Shown one piece after another: positions 47,401-57,050 of a stretch of DNA of 64,000 bases. Each line of letters starts with the position of its first letter. Position 1 is the first letter of the stretch. Source of the DNA: Mesorhabditis belari. Lineage: Eukaryota > Nematoda > Chromadorea > Rhabditida > Rhabditidae. Where the stretch lies: the NCBI GenBank assembly GCA_958450365.1, contig CAUEEP010000936.1, forward strand, positions 2,230,001-2,294,000. Reading direction: 5' to 3'. The translations under genes and the position numbers were made by a program. The notes below the pieces were generated by a model. That model had not been told where the DNA came from and made no database searches. It saw nothing but the letters and a program-made list of their open reading frames with translations.

Positions 47401-48832
47401 CAAGATTCCTATCTATACAAAACCCGTTGAGAGTTTTGAGATTGGTTCTTTATCAGTCACCTTTTCCGATAAAACGAAAAATTTAATCCAAAATGATCAC
47501 TCTCAAAAAGAGATCTCGATCGGTGATAAGTTTTTGGAATCGGTTAAACTCTCAGAGGATTTGAGTAGAGAGTATTTCATCTATCCACGAAAACAATTCA
47601 AGGAAAAGTTCCAAGAAATCTCAACAGAAGAAAGGGAGGATTTTGTCAGGAACGTCCCAAAAATCATAGAAACTCACTACAGGAAATTTAATGATTATCA
47701 CCAAAACTTTAGCACTCACATTAAGGATAAATTGATCCGTGCATCACGACCACAAAAAATCGATGACTATTTTGAGGAAATACTCTTTTGGGATCATTTC
47801 CATCAGCTCACACTTTACCAGAAGGCTTATAAAAATCTGGAAAGGCTCAGATCCAGAAAAACTCTTCACATTTTCACCGAACTCAACTTTCTGCTCGATG
47901 AGCTCAAAATCATCAAAAGGTTTTACGTTCGCCGAATTCACCTAAAATGCTATTTTTCTTGGGAAACCTTAGAGGAATGGCTGTTTCTGAGAGACCTACG
48001 AGTTTCAACGACTAGAGGACGGAAATTCATCCGGAAGGATCTTTGTTTTATGATAAACCAAAAAATCGACGAAGCTGTTCGGATGCAGCTTCTGGGCGAT
48101 GAGCCACTTGACATCAGTGAGGTGATCGACGCTGTCGATCGATTGATCAAAAAGCTCGAAACACTGTTCACAGTAAAATATAAAGAATTGACGTTAGTGA
48201 ACATGCCGTCGAAACCCTTTCTGCTCACCAACGACACTCATAGCTTTGATATACGATACGTTTTTCAAATGAAACGTCCACCGATTCACATATGCATCTG
48301 TGAGCCGAAATGTGCTGTGGTTAACACGATCACCGTTGATGAAAAATTGCAAAAAATCTATAAGCTTAAAGAATTCCACTATCACAAATGCGCAAACCGA
48401 TGCCAGGTTTCGTTTTTGAGCAATTTTTTGACTCTTTGCAAACGATTTATTGGTGTTTTGGTGGATAGGACGGAAACGGGTTTCGAAATGGTTTGGGAAG
48501 AGGCGGAAAATTTCGAGAAAACGACTTACGAAAGTTCTTTTCGTGATCTCGAATTTCCAGTGAAAGGGTCTCTCAAAAACGATCCGCTTAGTCGTTTCAT
48601 TCCGAATTTTTTCCTCTTCCTACATTGCTTTGATGAAAGCTCAAAAATTGATGTGATTTTACTCGATCATCCGTCAAATTATCAGCAAAATGAGGAAATT
48701 CAGGCTTTCGATCGGCATTTCAAACTGACGACGATTCGGGCGGAAGAAGCGAAAAATTCTCTGTCAACGAGCTCGTTTGTAGCCATCAATACAGTACTCG
48801 ATTGCTGGCAAATGAACTTTAGAGAGATTTAG
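44484..48832 (+). CDS. Protein kinase (NEK/MAP3K-like) with long novel C-terminal tail
   Basis: Eight exons (44484-44528, 44563-44782, 44971-45094, 45218-45392, 45434-45495, 46774-46923, 46967-47036, 47303-48832) total 792 codons, 791 residues. Kinase landmarks: glycine loop GGKGPFSACKF (20-30), ELAVKE (Lys48), LSHPNIVTYFG, VHRDLKPHN (Asp125), LGDFG (Asp143), GTPRYMSPP, DVYGAGLVVWEML. The usual APE is SPP here (167-169), losing the conserved Glu, and a Ser/Gln-rich insert follows. All catalytic residues are present, so activity is likely. The last exon encodes about 509 residues with no domain I recognise: charged helices, then CICEPKC and YHKCANRCQVSF, a possible Cys cluster. A 36-base first intron and the long last exon are notable. 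The substrate is unknown. Confidence 0.8.
45526..45675. repeat. Short foldback in kinase intron
   Basis: Arms on AATTAAGTTTGCCTCGAATT and its inverse, with ATCTATAGTGGCTC paired around a short loop. Confidence 0.8.
45852..46555. repeat. Long foldback with ACAGGGTGC ends in kinase intron
   Basis: TACAGGGTGCGGCAGGATTA at the left and GCGCCACCCTGTA at the right. Complementarity runs through most of the element (TTCAGAGGTGCCAACCTCTC and its inverse GAGAGGTTGGCACCTCTGAA). No transposase frame. It fills the 1.3 kb intron between exons 45434-45495 and 46774-46923. Confidence 0.85.
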
Positions 48833-49777
48833 AATTTTTTTTCTTTTTGTTTATGTCTTTTCGTTGTTGATCTCAGTGTTAGTCTAAAATATACAGGATG
48901 TCCCAGAGAAAAAAACGGATTTTCCAAGAAAACGCTTCCATTCTTTCTGACAGACTTTCTGGTTCCAAACTGATTTTTTGCTGATACTATTTTATTTTCT
49001 CATTTTTAAGCTTTTAGCGAGTATAAGGCTCGAAATTTGAAATAAAATTTATATGTGAAATCGCTAAAAACATAAAAATATGAAGTTTACAAAAAGCCGC
49101 AGCATTGTCGTCAAAAAAGCATGTGTTTATTTGTGAAAAATTTTTAGGCTTTATTGTTGAGTCGAAAAAGATTGTGCCACAATTTGAAAAAGATCATGCC
49201 ACAATTTGAAAAAGATTGTGCCACAATTTGAAAGAGTTTGTGCCACAAAGGGCTGTTATCACACAAAAAAATAAATTGGTTTTCCTCTTTGAATTATCTT
49301 GTGCCACATAATTTTGGTGGGGTTTTTTTCATATATAAATGCCGCTGAAAAGAATTGTGGCAGTGAATGGAAATTTCTGGTAAACACTTTATCTCTTTTT
49401 CATTTTTACGTTTATCGAAATTTTCTAATTTTTCTAATTTTTAGGTCAAATCAGTTTTCTTTATTCTAAGCGAGAAGGTTTTTCTGTTTTCCTGCCCGTG
49501 TATGTTAGTTATGCGATTTAGACAACGGATTGAGCAAGAAATTTGCAACTCTTTTTTTACGTAGTTTTTTACGTAGTTTCATGTAGACTAATATATTCTA
49601 TACCGAAAGTGCCCGTTTTGTAAAAAATGCCAACGCCGGAGGGTAGCAACTGGCTATTTGTATAGTAGGGAATATCCATTTATTGTAGGTTATGTTCTGT
49701 ACCGATAATTGCTTTATTTATTTATTATATTTATGTAAAAAAGAAAGTAGATACGTTTTTTAGAATTTTCTCTGTGA
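48833..49777. other. Gap with a short tandem repeat
   Basis: Only an ATACAGGATGTCCCAGAG element-like end at 48891 and the 22-bp tandem repeat at 49165-49250 are seen. No exon could be built. Confidence 0.5.
49165..49250. repeat. 22-bp tandem repeat, about four units
   Basis: The unit GTGCCACAATTTGAAAAAGA recurs four times with one or two changes each, between the kinase and the small myristoylated-protein gene. Confidence 0.85.
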
Positions 49778-50829
49778 ATGGGTGGTGTCGAATCAAAAGA
49801 GATCCCGGATACGGGTGGGAGTACTGGAAATGACAGCAACGAATTGAGTGAGTAGAGTTCAGACTAGACGGTGTTCTTCTCAAGAAATTTGTTTCTAAAA
49901 AGTGCTATTTATGAAAAAGCTACCGTTAGCTAGCTTCCACCCTTTTAATTTACATTTAATAATTCGACAATCAGATTTATATTTCTTAATATTTAATTCC
50001 CATTTAGCTTTTTATTTTGTATCTTAAAAAATCATTCTTTCTTTGCAAGAAAAGTGTTTTTGGCTGAATATCCTAAAGTTTTGAGACATTTTGAAGCGCG
50101 TTTCAGAATTGTTTTTCTTGAAATTTCTTGAGAAAAATCATACCACCATGGTCACCACCACCATACGGGCCACCACCATCAGGTTTGTGCCATAAAATTA
50201 AAACTCTTTACTGACATCGTGGTGTATAATAAACACTATCAGGATAACTACAAATTTAAACCATACACTTTATTGATCAGCGTCTCCTTGGAAAAACGGG
50301 ACACTTCTTTAAAAAAGGCGAGTTGAAAATCTCTTATGTACGACAGATTACCATCTAATATAGATGAATAAAGCGTTTGGCTAAAAATTTTATTTTATCT
50401 ATTAACTCTAATATGATACCATGATGCCAGTAGAAGATTTTAATTTTATGGCAAAAATCTGATGGTGGTGGCCCGTATGGTGGTGGTGACCATGGTGGTA
50501 TGGGAAATTTTTTGTATATGGTGAAAATCATGAAAAAAAATCGAAATTTCCCGAGCTCAAAAAAATCACTTTTTGCACCATCCCTACCGCTTTGAGCCAC
50601 CGAAAATATTTTTAAAATTTGACCCAAAGTGGATTTTTTTTGGGTACCCTGTACACATAATAAATTCAAGAAATTCAAGATTTCGAATTAAATTTCATTT
50701 CCAACTTTTACAGACTGGTACAACTCAAACGATTACGACTTCTCATCACAGACCAAATACGAAAGCAATACAAAAGGAATAGACATCGAACCATCATCTG
50801 ATCAAGGTCCCGGAAATGATTGGAAATAA
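49778..50829 (+). CDS. 61-residue acidic protein with N-myristoylation signal
   Basis: Two exons (49778-49847, 50714-50829) joined in phase give exactly 62 codons. The N-terminus MGGVESKE fits the N-myristoyltransferase consensus: Gly2, Ser6 and Lys7. The rest is polar and acidic, rich in Asp, Asn, Ser and Gly, with no hydrophobic segment, so probably disordered and membrane-tethered by lipid. A canonical GTGAGT donor, a TTTTACAG acceptor and an AATAAA about 60 bases after the stop support a real gene. I do not recognise the family and infer no function. Its intron hosts a foldback element. It lies between the kinase and the alpha-kinase copies on the same strand. Confidence 0.55.
50130..50505. 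repeat. Foldback element built on CCACCA/TGGTGG arms
   Basis: ACCACCATGGTCACCACCAC near 50142 pairs with its inverse near 50490, followed by ACGGGCCACCACCATCAG and inverse. It lies in the intron of the 61-residue protein gene. The open frames across it are shadows of the repeat. Confidence 0.8.
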
Positions 50830-51182
50830 GACAGTCTGTGATGAAATGGATTTTTTTTAATAGTTTGATTCATTTTATTGATAAGAGTTTCAATAAACTT
50901 TTCGTTTTCTCGTGTGTTCAATTCTACAAAATTTGATCAACTACCTATGGCTAAGTGAAATGATCGAACTTAAGCAGCCAAAAATGGGCTGATGGAGAGT
51001 TGGTCATTTAAAGATTTCCATCCAAAAAACTTACTTTGGTGTTCAAATAAAAATGTTTAGATTTAGAATGTTTAATTACGTCTACACTGAAATTTTTAAA
51101 TCAATCTATCCAGTTGTTTTCTCTGAGTGACGTTTTCTTGGTTTTTAACAAAAAGCTTGGCGAATTATACTCATCAAAAATA

Positions 51183-52715
51183 CAAAATTTCAATGATTTT
51201 GTACGGTACTTGGACTTTTGACTCTTTGTGAAGATTCTTAATTAGCAAATGGTTGATCTTGTATTTTTATTTTTCATACCAAAAATATCAAAGAAAGGAG
51301 AAAGGATTCACTGAAAGCAAAAAAAAGAGAAAATTTGTGAAAAAATGCTATATTTAAAAAGTCCATTTGTTCTTAATCAGAATCCTTTCTTGGTCGAGTG
51401 CCCTCTAATCCCAAATTTGAACAAAAACGATTGCAAGAATGTTTCGAAAAGAATCCACTTATTCCATCGGGTCCATGGTTCATTTTTCCATATCGTGTCA
51501 AATCTTTGCAATGAATGGCCGGATCGGTCAGAATGACAATCGTTTTTCCCGTTGAAATCTCTTTGCTGATGATTCCCTCCAAGTCAACAACCATCAGAAA
51601 GGGATGCTTGGGTCGCACAGTTACAGGGCACAGTTATTTCCTTTGATGGAAATTTCTATGGGAAAACCAAGTTCTAACCTGACTTCCGACTCGGTCGTTG
51701 ACCAAAACTTTAACACCCAATATAAAAAATGTCATATTTTATGTCTAGTTTTCGAAAAACATCTTGGCCCTTGAAAATCTTTTGATCCATAAAAGTTACA
51801 GGCCTGAAGCCTCAAAAAAATGTGCGACCAAAGCGCCCTTGAGCGGACCCTCTTCTCAATCACTTGTCTTAAATAGTGTTGCACTTATAAATTAACCAGA
51901 AACGTTTTCTAAATCAGTTTTTCGCGAGGAATTCAAATTTCTTACTGTTAAAATTGTATCTTTTATCTAACATTACCAAAAATGCAGAAAATCCAAGTAC
52001 GGGAACTTTTGGCGCACCCTGTATAAAGGGACTAAGACGTCTGTCTGTCTGTGCGTGCTACTCCTCAGCCTCCAGAGGATCTTTTGCCGTGATTTTTGCC
52101 CCGTTGAATAGAGAATTACATGTGGTTGTGCAACGTGCTTTTGGATTTTTTAAAAAGCACAATTCGCGTCGCACGGGGAGGTCGAACCCGGATCGTATGG
52201 GCGATAGACCGGCTCCACGGTTCCACGGCGGCAAAAGCCGCCCATCCCCAAAACATCCAGAAAGCCCGCCGTTAGGCGAGTTTCTTGGTTGGTCAAAGAT
52301 AAATCTTAATATTCAAGTTATCCAAAGTCGGCCTTGTAAGTCCAATGTGAGAAAGCCATGATCTGATGGGCAAGATCAACGGAAACACCCAATTCGATTG
52401 CTTTCTTCTCGGTGAGCTCTGAAAAGTGAAGAAAGTTCATTGTTTACTAGACCAAGGGTCAATTGTCTTTTTTGTCATTCCAAGAAGCCAACCGTAGAAA
52501 GCATTATTGGTGAATCGAACGAATTTATCGGTTTCTGCAAACCGTCTCTCGGATGACATGAAAAGTTCTCCTGAAATGGAAGTAAAAATTAATTCGATAA
52601 TTCGTATCGTTTTGCGGAGTTCATTCCTTTTCCCAAATGAAGATATTCTTTCAATGCAATTTTCTCATTTTTCTGCTTGAATTCCAGGCTTTTTGTCTTC
52701 TTCTTTTCTGAAAAA
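51183..52715 (-). pseudogene. Inverted, decayed copy of the alpha-kinase 3' half
   Basis: On the minus strand this repeats 54560-56060 in inverted order. It holds a piece of exon 3 (about 52598-52715), exon 4 (about 52480-52570), exon 5 (about 52345-52425), the family A SINE at the same intronic position, exon 6 (about 51378-51618) and 190 bp of 3' flank. About 150 bases between exon 3 and exon 4 are deleted and everything 5' of that is missing, so no vWFA domain or kinase N-lobe remains. Exon 6 still reads open to the RPRKDSD end. Confidence 0.9.
52018..52300 (-). mobile_element. tRNA-derived SINE, family A, in the inverted copy
   Basis: Inverse of 55119-55409, with B box GGTTCGACCTCCC, a GGCGGCAAAAGCCGCC-like hairpin, and a GACA tail at its 3' end. 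Its shared position shows it was inserted before the inverted duplication. Confidence 0.75.
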
Positions 52716-53181
52716 AAAACTCAAAAACGCTTTCGTTTTCTCTGAAACTCTCGCTTTTCAGCTGTCTTTTCTCTTTTGGGCGTTCGATAATCAAGAAAAA
52801 ACTAGTTTCCTCTCGTAAGCAGAGTTTTTGAAACTCACTAAGTGTGAAAATCCATTTTTTGTAGACTTTTCACCACTTTGCAGAAAATATTGCCTTGTAA
52901 ATACTCAGAACTTGAAGTTTTGGCTTTTTTGAGACTTTTCAACGTTTGGAGAATTTTTCAAAAAAGAAACAGGCCGATAAAGAGGCTATCGCTAAATAAG
53001 CTTTCCGTTGAATTCCACGAAAAGAATTTTTTTCCCTTTTTACGATAAAGTGACAGTATTGACTTGCAAATCGAGAAATTTATTTTGAAAAAATTTATAT
53101 GTAAACCTGTGAAATTATGCTTTTTTTCAAAATTTACCTAAAAATTATCACTTTATATCCTTTGTTGTTTCTAGAAAGACT

Positions 53182-55870
53182 ATGTCAATTTTAGTTCCAA
53201 TGGCTGATTCAGTGGTATCATGGGTGGATGAGGAATCGAAGAAGAGGGATTCGGAATGGACAAGGGAAAGAAGTGAAGAGAAAAAGAAGAAAAAGGAGAG
53301 CTCTTCAGAGTCAAAAGTGAGTAAAATGAAGAAAAGTTTTAGAAGATTCTAATCTTATAATTTTTTTTTAGAGCTCATCAGCGATGAAACATTTGACGAA
53401 ACGTCTCAAAGCAATTTATGAAGACGAGGGACTTGATTATGGTGACGTGGATGACGATGAGGAGGCGATTGTCGATCGATTTAGTGTTGGTTTGAAATAT
53501 CAGCTTGAAAATTGAAAATCAGAAGAATTGGGAGAAGCGTTACAAAAAATTATTGGATTATGTCCTTTTAGACCGCCACCAAGTTACGAAAGAAACGAGT
53601 GGCCGAAGTTTTTCGATCAATTCGACGCGCTCGAAATGTTGAGCTCTGCTTTTTGGTGGATTCAACTGGGTCGATGGGACCCCATATTCAAGGAGTCAAA
53701 GAATCAATTCAAAAAATCGTCGAAAAACTCACCGATTCTGGGCTGCATGTGTCTTTCGGAAGCAAGAAAGAAACTCCAGAAGTGCAAAATCTGCAGCTCG
53801 CTTTTATCGCTTACAGAGATTTCGGCGATCTCAATCAATTTGAAGTTTTGCCGTTTACGAGTTCCACTTTGAAATTTCAAAACTTTTGCTTGGGAATTGA
53901 AGCAATAGCTGGTTATGATCCGCCGGAAGATGTTTTTGGTGGACTGGAGCATGCATTAAATTTAAACTGGTCTGAGAATGCCGGAACAAAGGTGATCTTT
54001 CATATTTGTGATTCACCATGTCATGGAAATGATTTCCATAACGATTTAATTGACAAAATGAATGATCGCTATCCATATGGAGATCCAAATGGAAGAAACC
54101 ATCGAGACCTTTTTATGAAACTCAAAGCAATGGGGATTCAATATCATTTCGGAAAGATCATCAACTATACAGATCTAATGATAAGCAAGTTTTCGGAAGT
54201 CTATGGAGAAAAGATAATGGAGTTTGACGTGAAAAGAGTTGACGATATCAGAGAATCAGTGATCACAGCTGTCTCTGTATCTGTCTCAGCATCGATCTCT
54301 TCAAGTAAAGCAAGTTCAGGAATTCCACGAAAAGAACGGGAATACAAATTTGATAAAGTGGAACCAAATTGGGAGTTTTTGCCAGAGAAGAAGGGAAAAT
54401 TTATGTCCTATGACTTTCCAGATAGCATCAAAGATGTTATAGATGATGTTCCACTGAATAGAAGACAATCAAAAACTGCAACGGTGAAAGTGGCAGGGAA
54501 TCCATTTTCGAAAGGAGCTGAAAGAGTCGCATTTTATGGATTGGATCTCTCGACTTTCGTTGATGAAAAGAAGAAGACAAAAAGCCTGGAATTAAAGCAG
54601 AAAAATGAGAAAATTGTATTGAAAGAATATCTTCATTTGGGAAAAGGAATGAACTCCGCAAAACGATACGAATTATCGAATCAAATGCAAACGATCGCCT
54701 CGTATTTGGCGCTAAAATTCAGTCAAGAATTACAAGAAAAGTTGGGTACAGCTGTTGTTTTGAAATTTCTCAAGATTAAGACGATTTTCATTGGATCTGA
54801 TAAAGGTGAGAAAATAAAAAAATAGATTAATTTTTACTTCCATTTCAGGAGAACGTTTCATGTCATGCGAGAGACGATTTGCAGAAACCGATAAATTCGT
54901 TCGATTCACCAATAATGCTTTCTACGGTTGGTTTCTTGGAATGACAAAAAAAAACAATTGACCCTTGGTCTAGTAAACAATGAACTTTCTTCACTTTACA
55001 GAACTCACCGAGAAGAAAGCCATAGAATTGGGTGTTTCCGTTGATCTTGTCCATCAGATTATGGCTTTCTCACATTGGACTTATAAGGTCGACTTTGGAT
55101 CATTGATTATTAAGATTTATCGTTGACCAACCGAGAAACCCGCCTAACGGCGGGTTTTTCGGATGTTTTGGGGATGAGCGGCTTTTGCCGCCGTGAAACC
55201 GTGGAGCCGGTCTATCGCCCATACGATCCGGGTTCGACCTCCCCGTGCGACGCGAATTGTGCTTTTTAAAAAATCCAAAAGCACGTTGCACAACTACATG
55301 TAATTCTCTATTCAACGGCCCAAAAATCATTGCAAACGGCCCTCTGGGGGCTGAGGAGTAGCGCGCACAGACAGACAGACGTCTTAGTCCATTTATATAT
55401 AGTAGATATTCAAGACAATTTATGATTAGATGTAGAAAAAAACTTATAGAACAATAGTACTATCAAATTTCACTGTTTTCGCAGTAAAACAGGTTTTTTA
55501 TAACAGAATATATTGGATTTTTTTAATTTATTAAATGACTATTAGCTAATTTTCATATAATAAATTTATAGATTCGTCTAAAAACGAATTTCTAAAAGGC
55601 ATAAAACCATAATTTGATGAACAACTTCAGGTAACAAAAGGCTTTCTGATGGTTGTTGACTTGGAGGGAATCATCAGCAAAGAGATTTCAACGGGAAAAA
55701 CGATTGTCATTCTGACCGATCCAGCCATTCATTGCAAAGATGTGACACGATATGGAAAAATGAACCATGGACCGGATGGAATACGTGGATTCTTTTCGAA
55801 ACATTCTTGCAACCGTTTTTGTTCAATTTTGGGATTAGAGGGCACTCGACCAAGAAAGGATTCTGATTAA
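53182..55870 (+). CDS. vWFA domain-alpha-kinase fusion (VwkA-like protein kinase)
   Basis: Six exons (53182-53316, 53372-53485, 53572-54805, 54849-54926, 55002-55087, 55631-55870) give 629 codons, 628 residues. A basic/acidic N-terminus with Lys-rich runs (1-83) precedes a vWFA domain (about 105-290). Its metal site is FLVDSTGSMG (Asp113, Thr115, Ser117). An atypical alpha-kinase domain covers about 370-620: a KIVLKEYL lysine strand, MVVDLEGI, LTDPAIH, YGKMNHGPDGIRGFF (the alpha-kinase Gly loop) and HSCNRFC (zinc ligands with the upstream His). It should phosphorylate proteins in the cytosol, possibly at myosin or membranes as for Dictyostelium VwkA. That role is inferred. The exon 2 donor (AGT/GTTGGT) is the one that keeps phase. 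Intron 5 holds a SINE. An inverted copy lies 470 bp upstream. Confidence 0.85.
55119..55409 (+). mobile_element. tRNA-derived SINE, family A, in alpha-kinase intron 5
   Basis: The head holds a CCGCCTAACGGCGGGTTT hairpin. A box and B box (GGGTTCGACCTCCC) follow. The tail is CACAGACAGACAGACGTC and ends TATATATAGTAGA. It shares order and tail with 3560, 21584 and 52018. Confidence 0.75.
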
Positions 55871-57050
55871 GAATAAATGGACTTTTTAAATACAGCGCTT
55901 TTTCACAAATTTTCTCTTTCTTTGGCTTTCAGTGAATCCTTTCTCCTTTCTTTGATATTTTTGGTATGAAAAATAAAATACAAGATCAACCATTTGCTAA
56001 TTAAGAATCTTCACAAAGAGTCAAAAGTGCAAGTACCGCACAAAATCATTGAAATTTTGGTGCCCCCTATCCTTTTTTTGACTTTTCCATGAAAAAGTAT
56101 GGTGCTTTATAAAGGCAAAATTGGCTACATACAACTAACAAACCAAAATATTTACTAGCTTTTTGGATCTCACTATCAACAACCTCATTTTCAAAAATAA
56201 TCTGTAGTTTAACCAATAGGCAATCTTCTGTTAAAAAAGATACGGTAAGTTCTAAAACTTTTCCAATTCTGTGCGCAATCATGACCGCATTTTCCCCACA
56301 CTTTTGCTCTTATCAAAGACCAGCGTGAAGGTCAATCAAATCACCAAAAACTTTCAGTTTTTACGCCATCTTTTCTCAGTTTCTTCAATGGGAAACGACT
56401 CGATCCAATCATCTCTGGACTTTTTTGCATTGTGACAAGCCACAAAATGATACAAGAGTGAAATTTGATGTCGAAGTCTAGCGTGATCTTTGAAGCTTTT
56501 GATCAGAAGAATGAGATGGTCTTTGAAATTTGGAAGGGGAAATCGATTAGAGTACTTTCAGCAAGTTAAAATTTTTTCAAAGCTCATTTCAGAAACTTCT
56601 TGTTACCTAGATCGTAGTGTCAAAGAAGTCTAAAAAAGGTTATTTGGTGTGGTACGTTTTGCTCCTTCAAAGGCGGGAAGCCGTCAAATACAAAAGAACC
56701 GGTTACGACAGATCAAATAGGAAAAAAAGTCCACCTGCTTTGATTAAAAGCCCAAAAACAAGTGGGTTTTATTTAAGAATGCATTAAAGGTTTAGTGCTA
56801 CAACTGAATATCTTCAAATCATCGCAAGAGTTTGAAATTGCTTGGTTTCTTCATTTTTTAAACTTTCCTCTTGAGCTTTGAAGTTAATATATGAAGGCAA
56901 ATTATGCATTTTTTAATATAATTTTCATCTAATAAACCACTAAACAGTTTGAAAATTCGCATTTTAAATGTAAGAAGTTGAATTTTTCCTTCTTCAAAGC
57001 TTTTCCCTTTCATGGTGTTTTAAAAAATTTAATTTCTTTTCTATTTTCAG
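55871..57050. other. Gap with 3' flank of the alpha-kinase duplication
   Basis: 55871-56060 matches, inverted, 51183-51370. Beyond it only the possible orphan exon at 56380 is seen. Confidence 0.5.
56380..56481 (+). pseudogene. Possible orphan terminal exon, unrecognised
   Basis: After an acceptor (TTTTCTCAG) 33 open codons end in TAG, with coding-like composition (TTRSNHLWTFLHCDK, NDTRVKFDVEV). No partner exon is found upstream. Could be chance. Confidence 0.25.

Noticed and set aside
49165..49250. CRISPR-like array
   Set aside because: Direct tandem units without unique spacers, in a eukaryotic genome.
50355..50782. Overlapping frames rich in Pro and Gly
   Set aside because: They read through the CCACCA/TGGTGG arms of a foldback element inside an intron.
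53528..53872. Frame with PPPSYERNEWP read as an alternative N-terminus
   Set aside because: It is out of frame with the vWFA domain; the in-frame exon starts after the AG at 53571.
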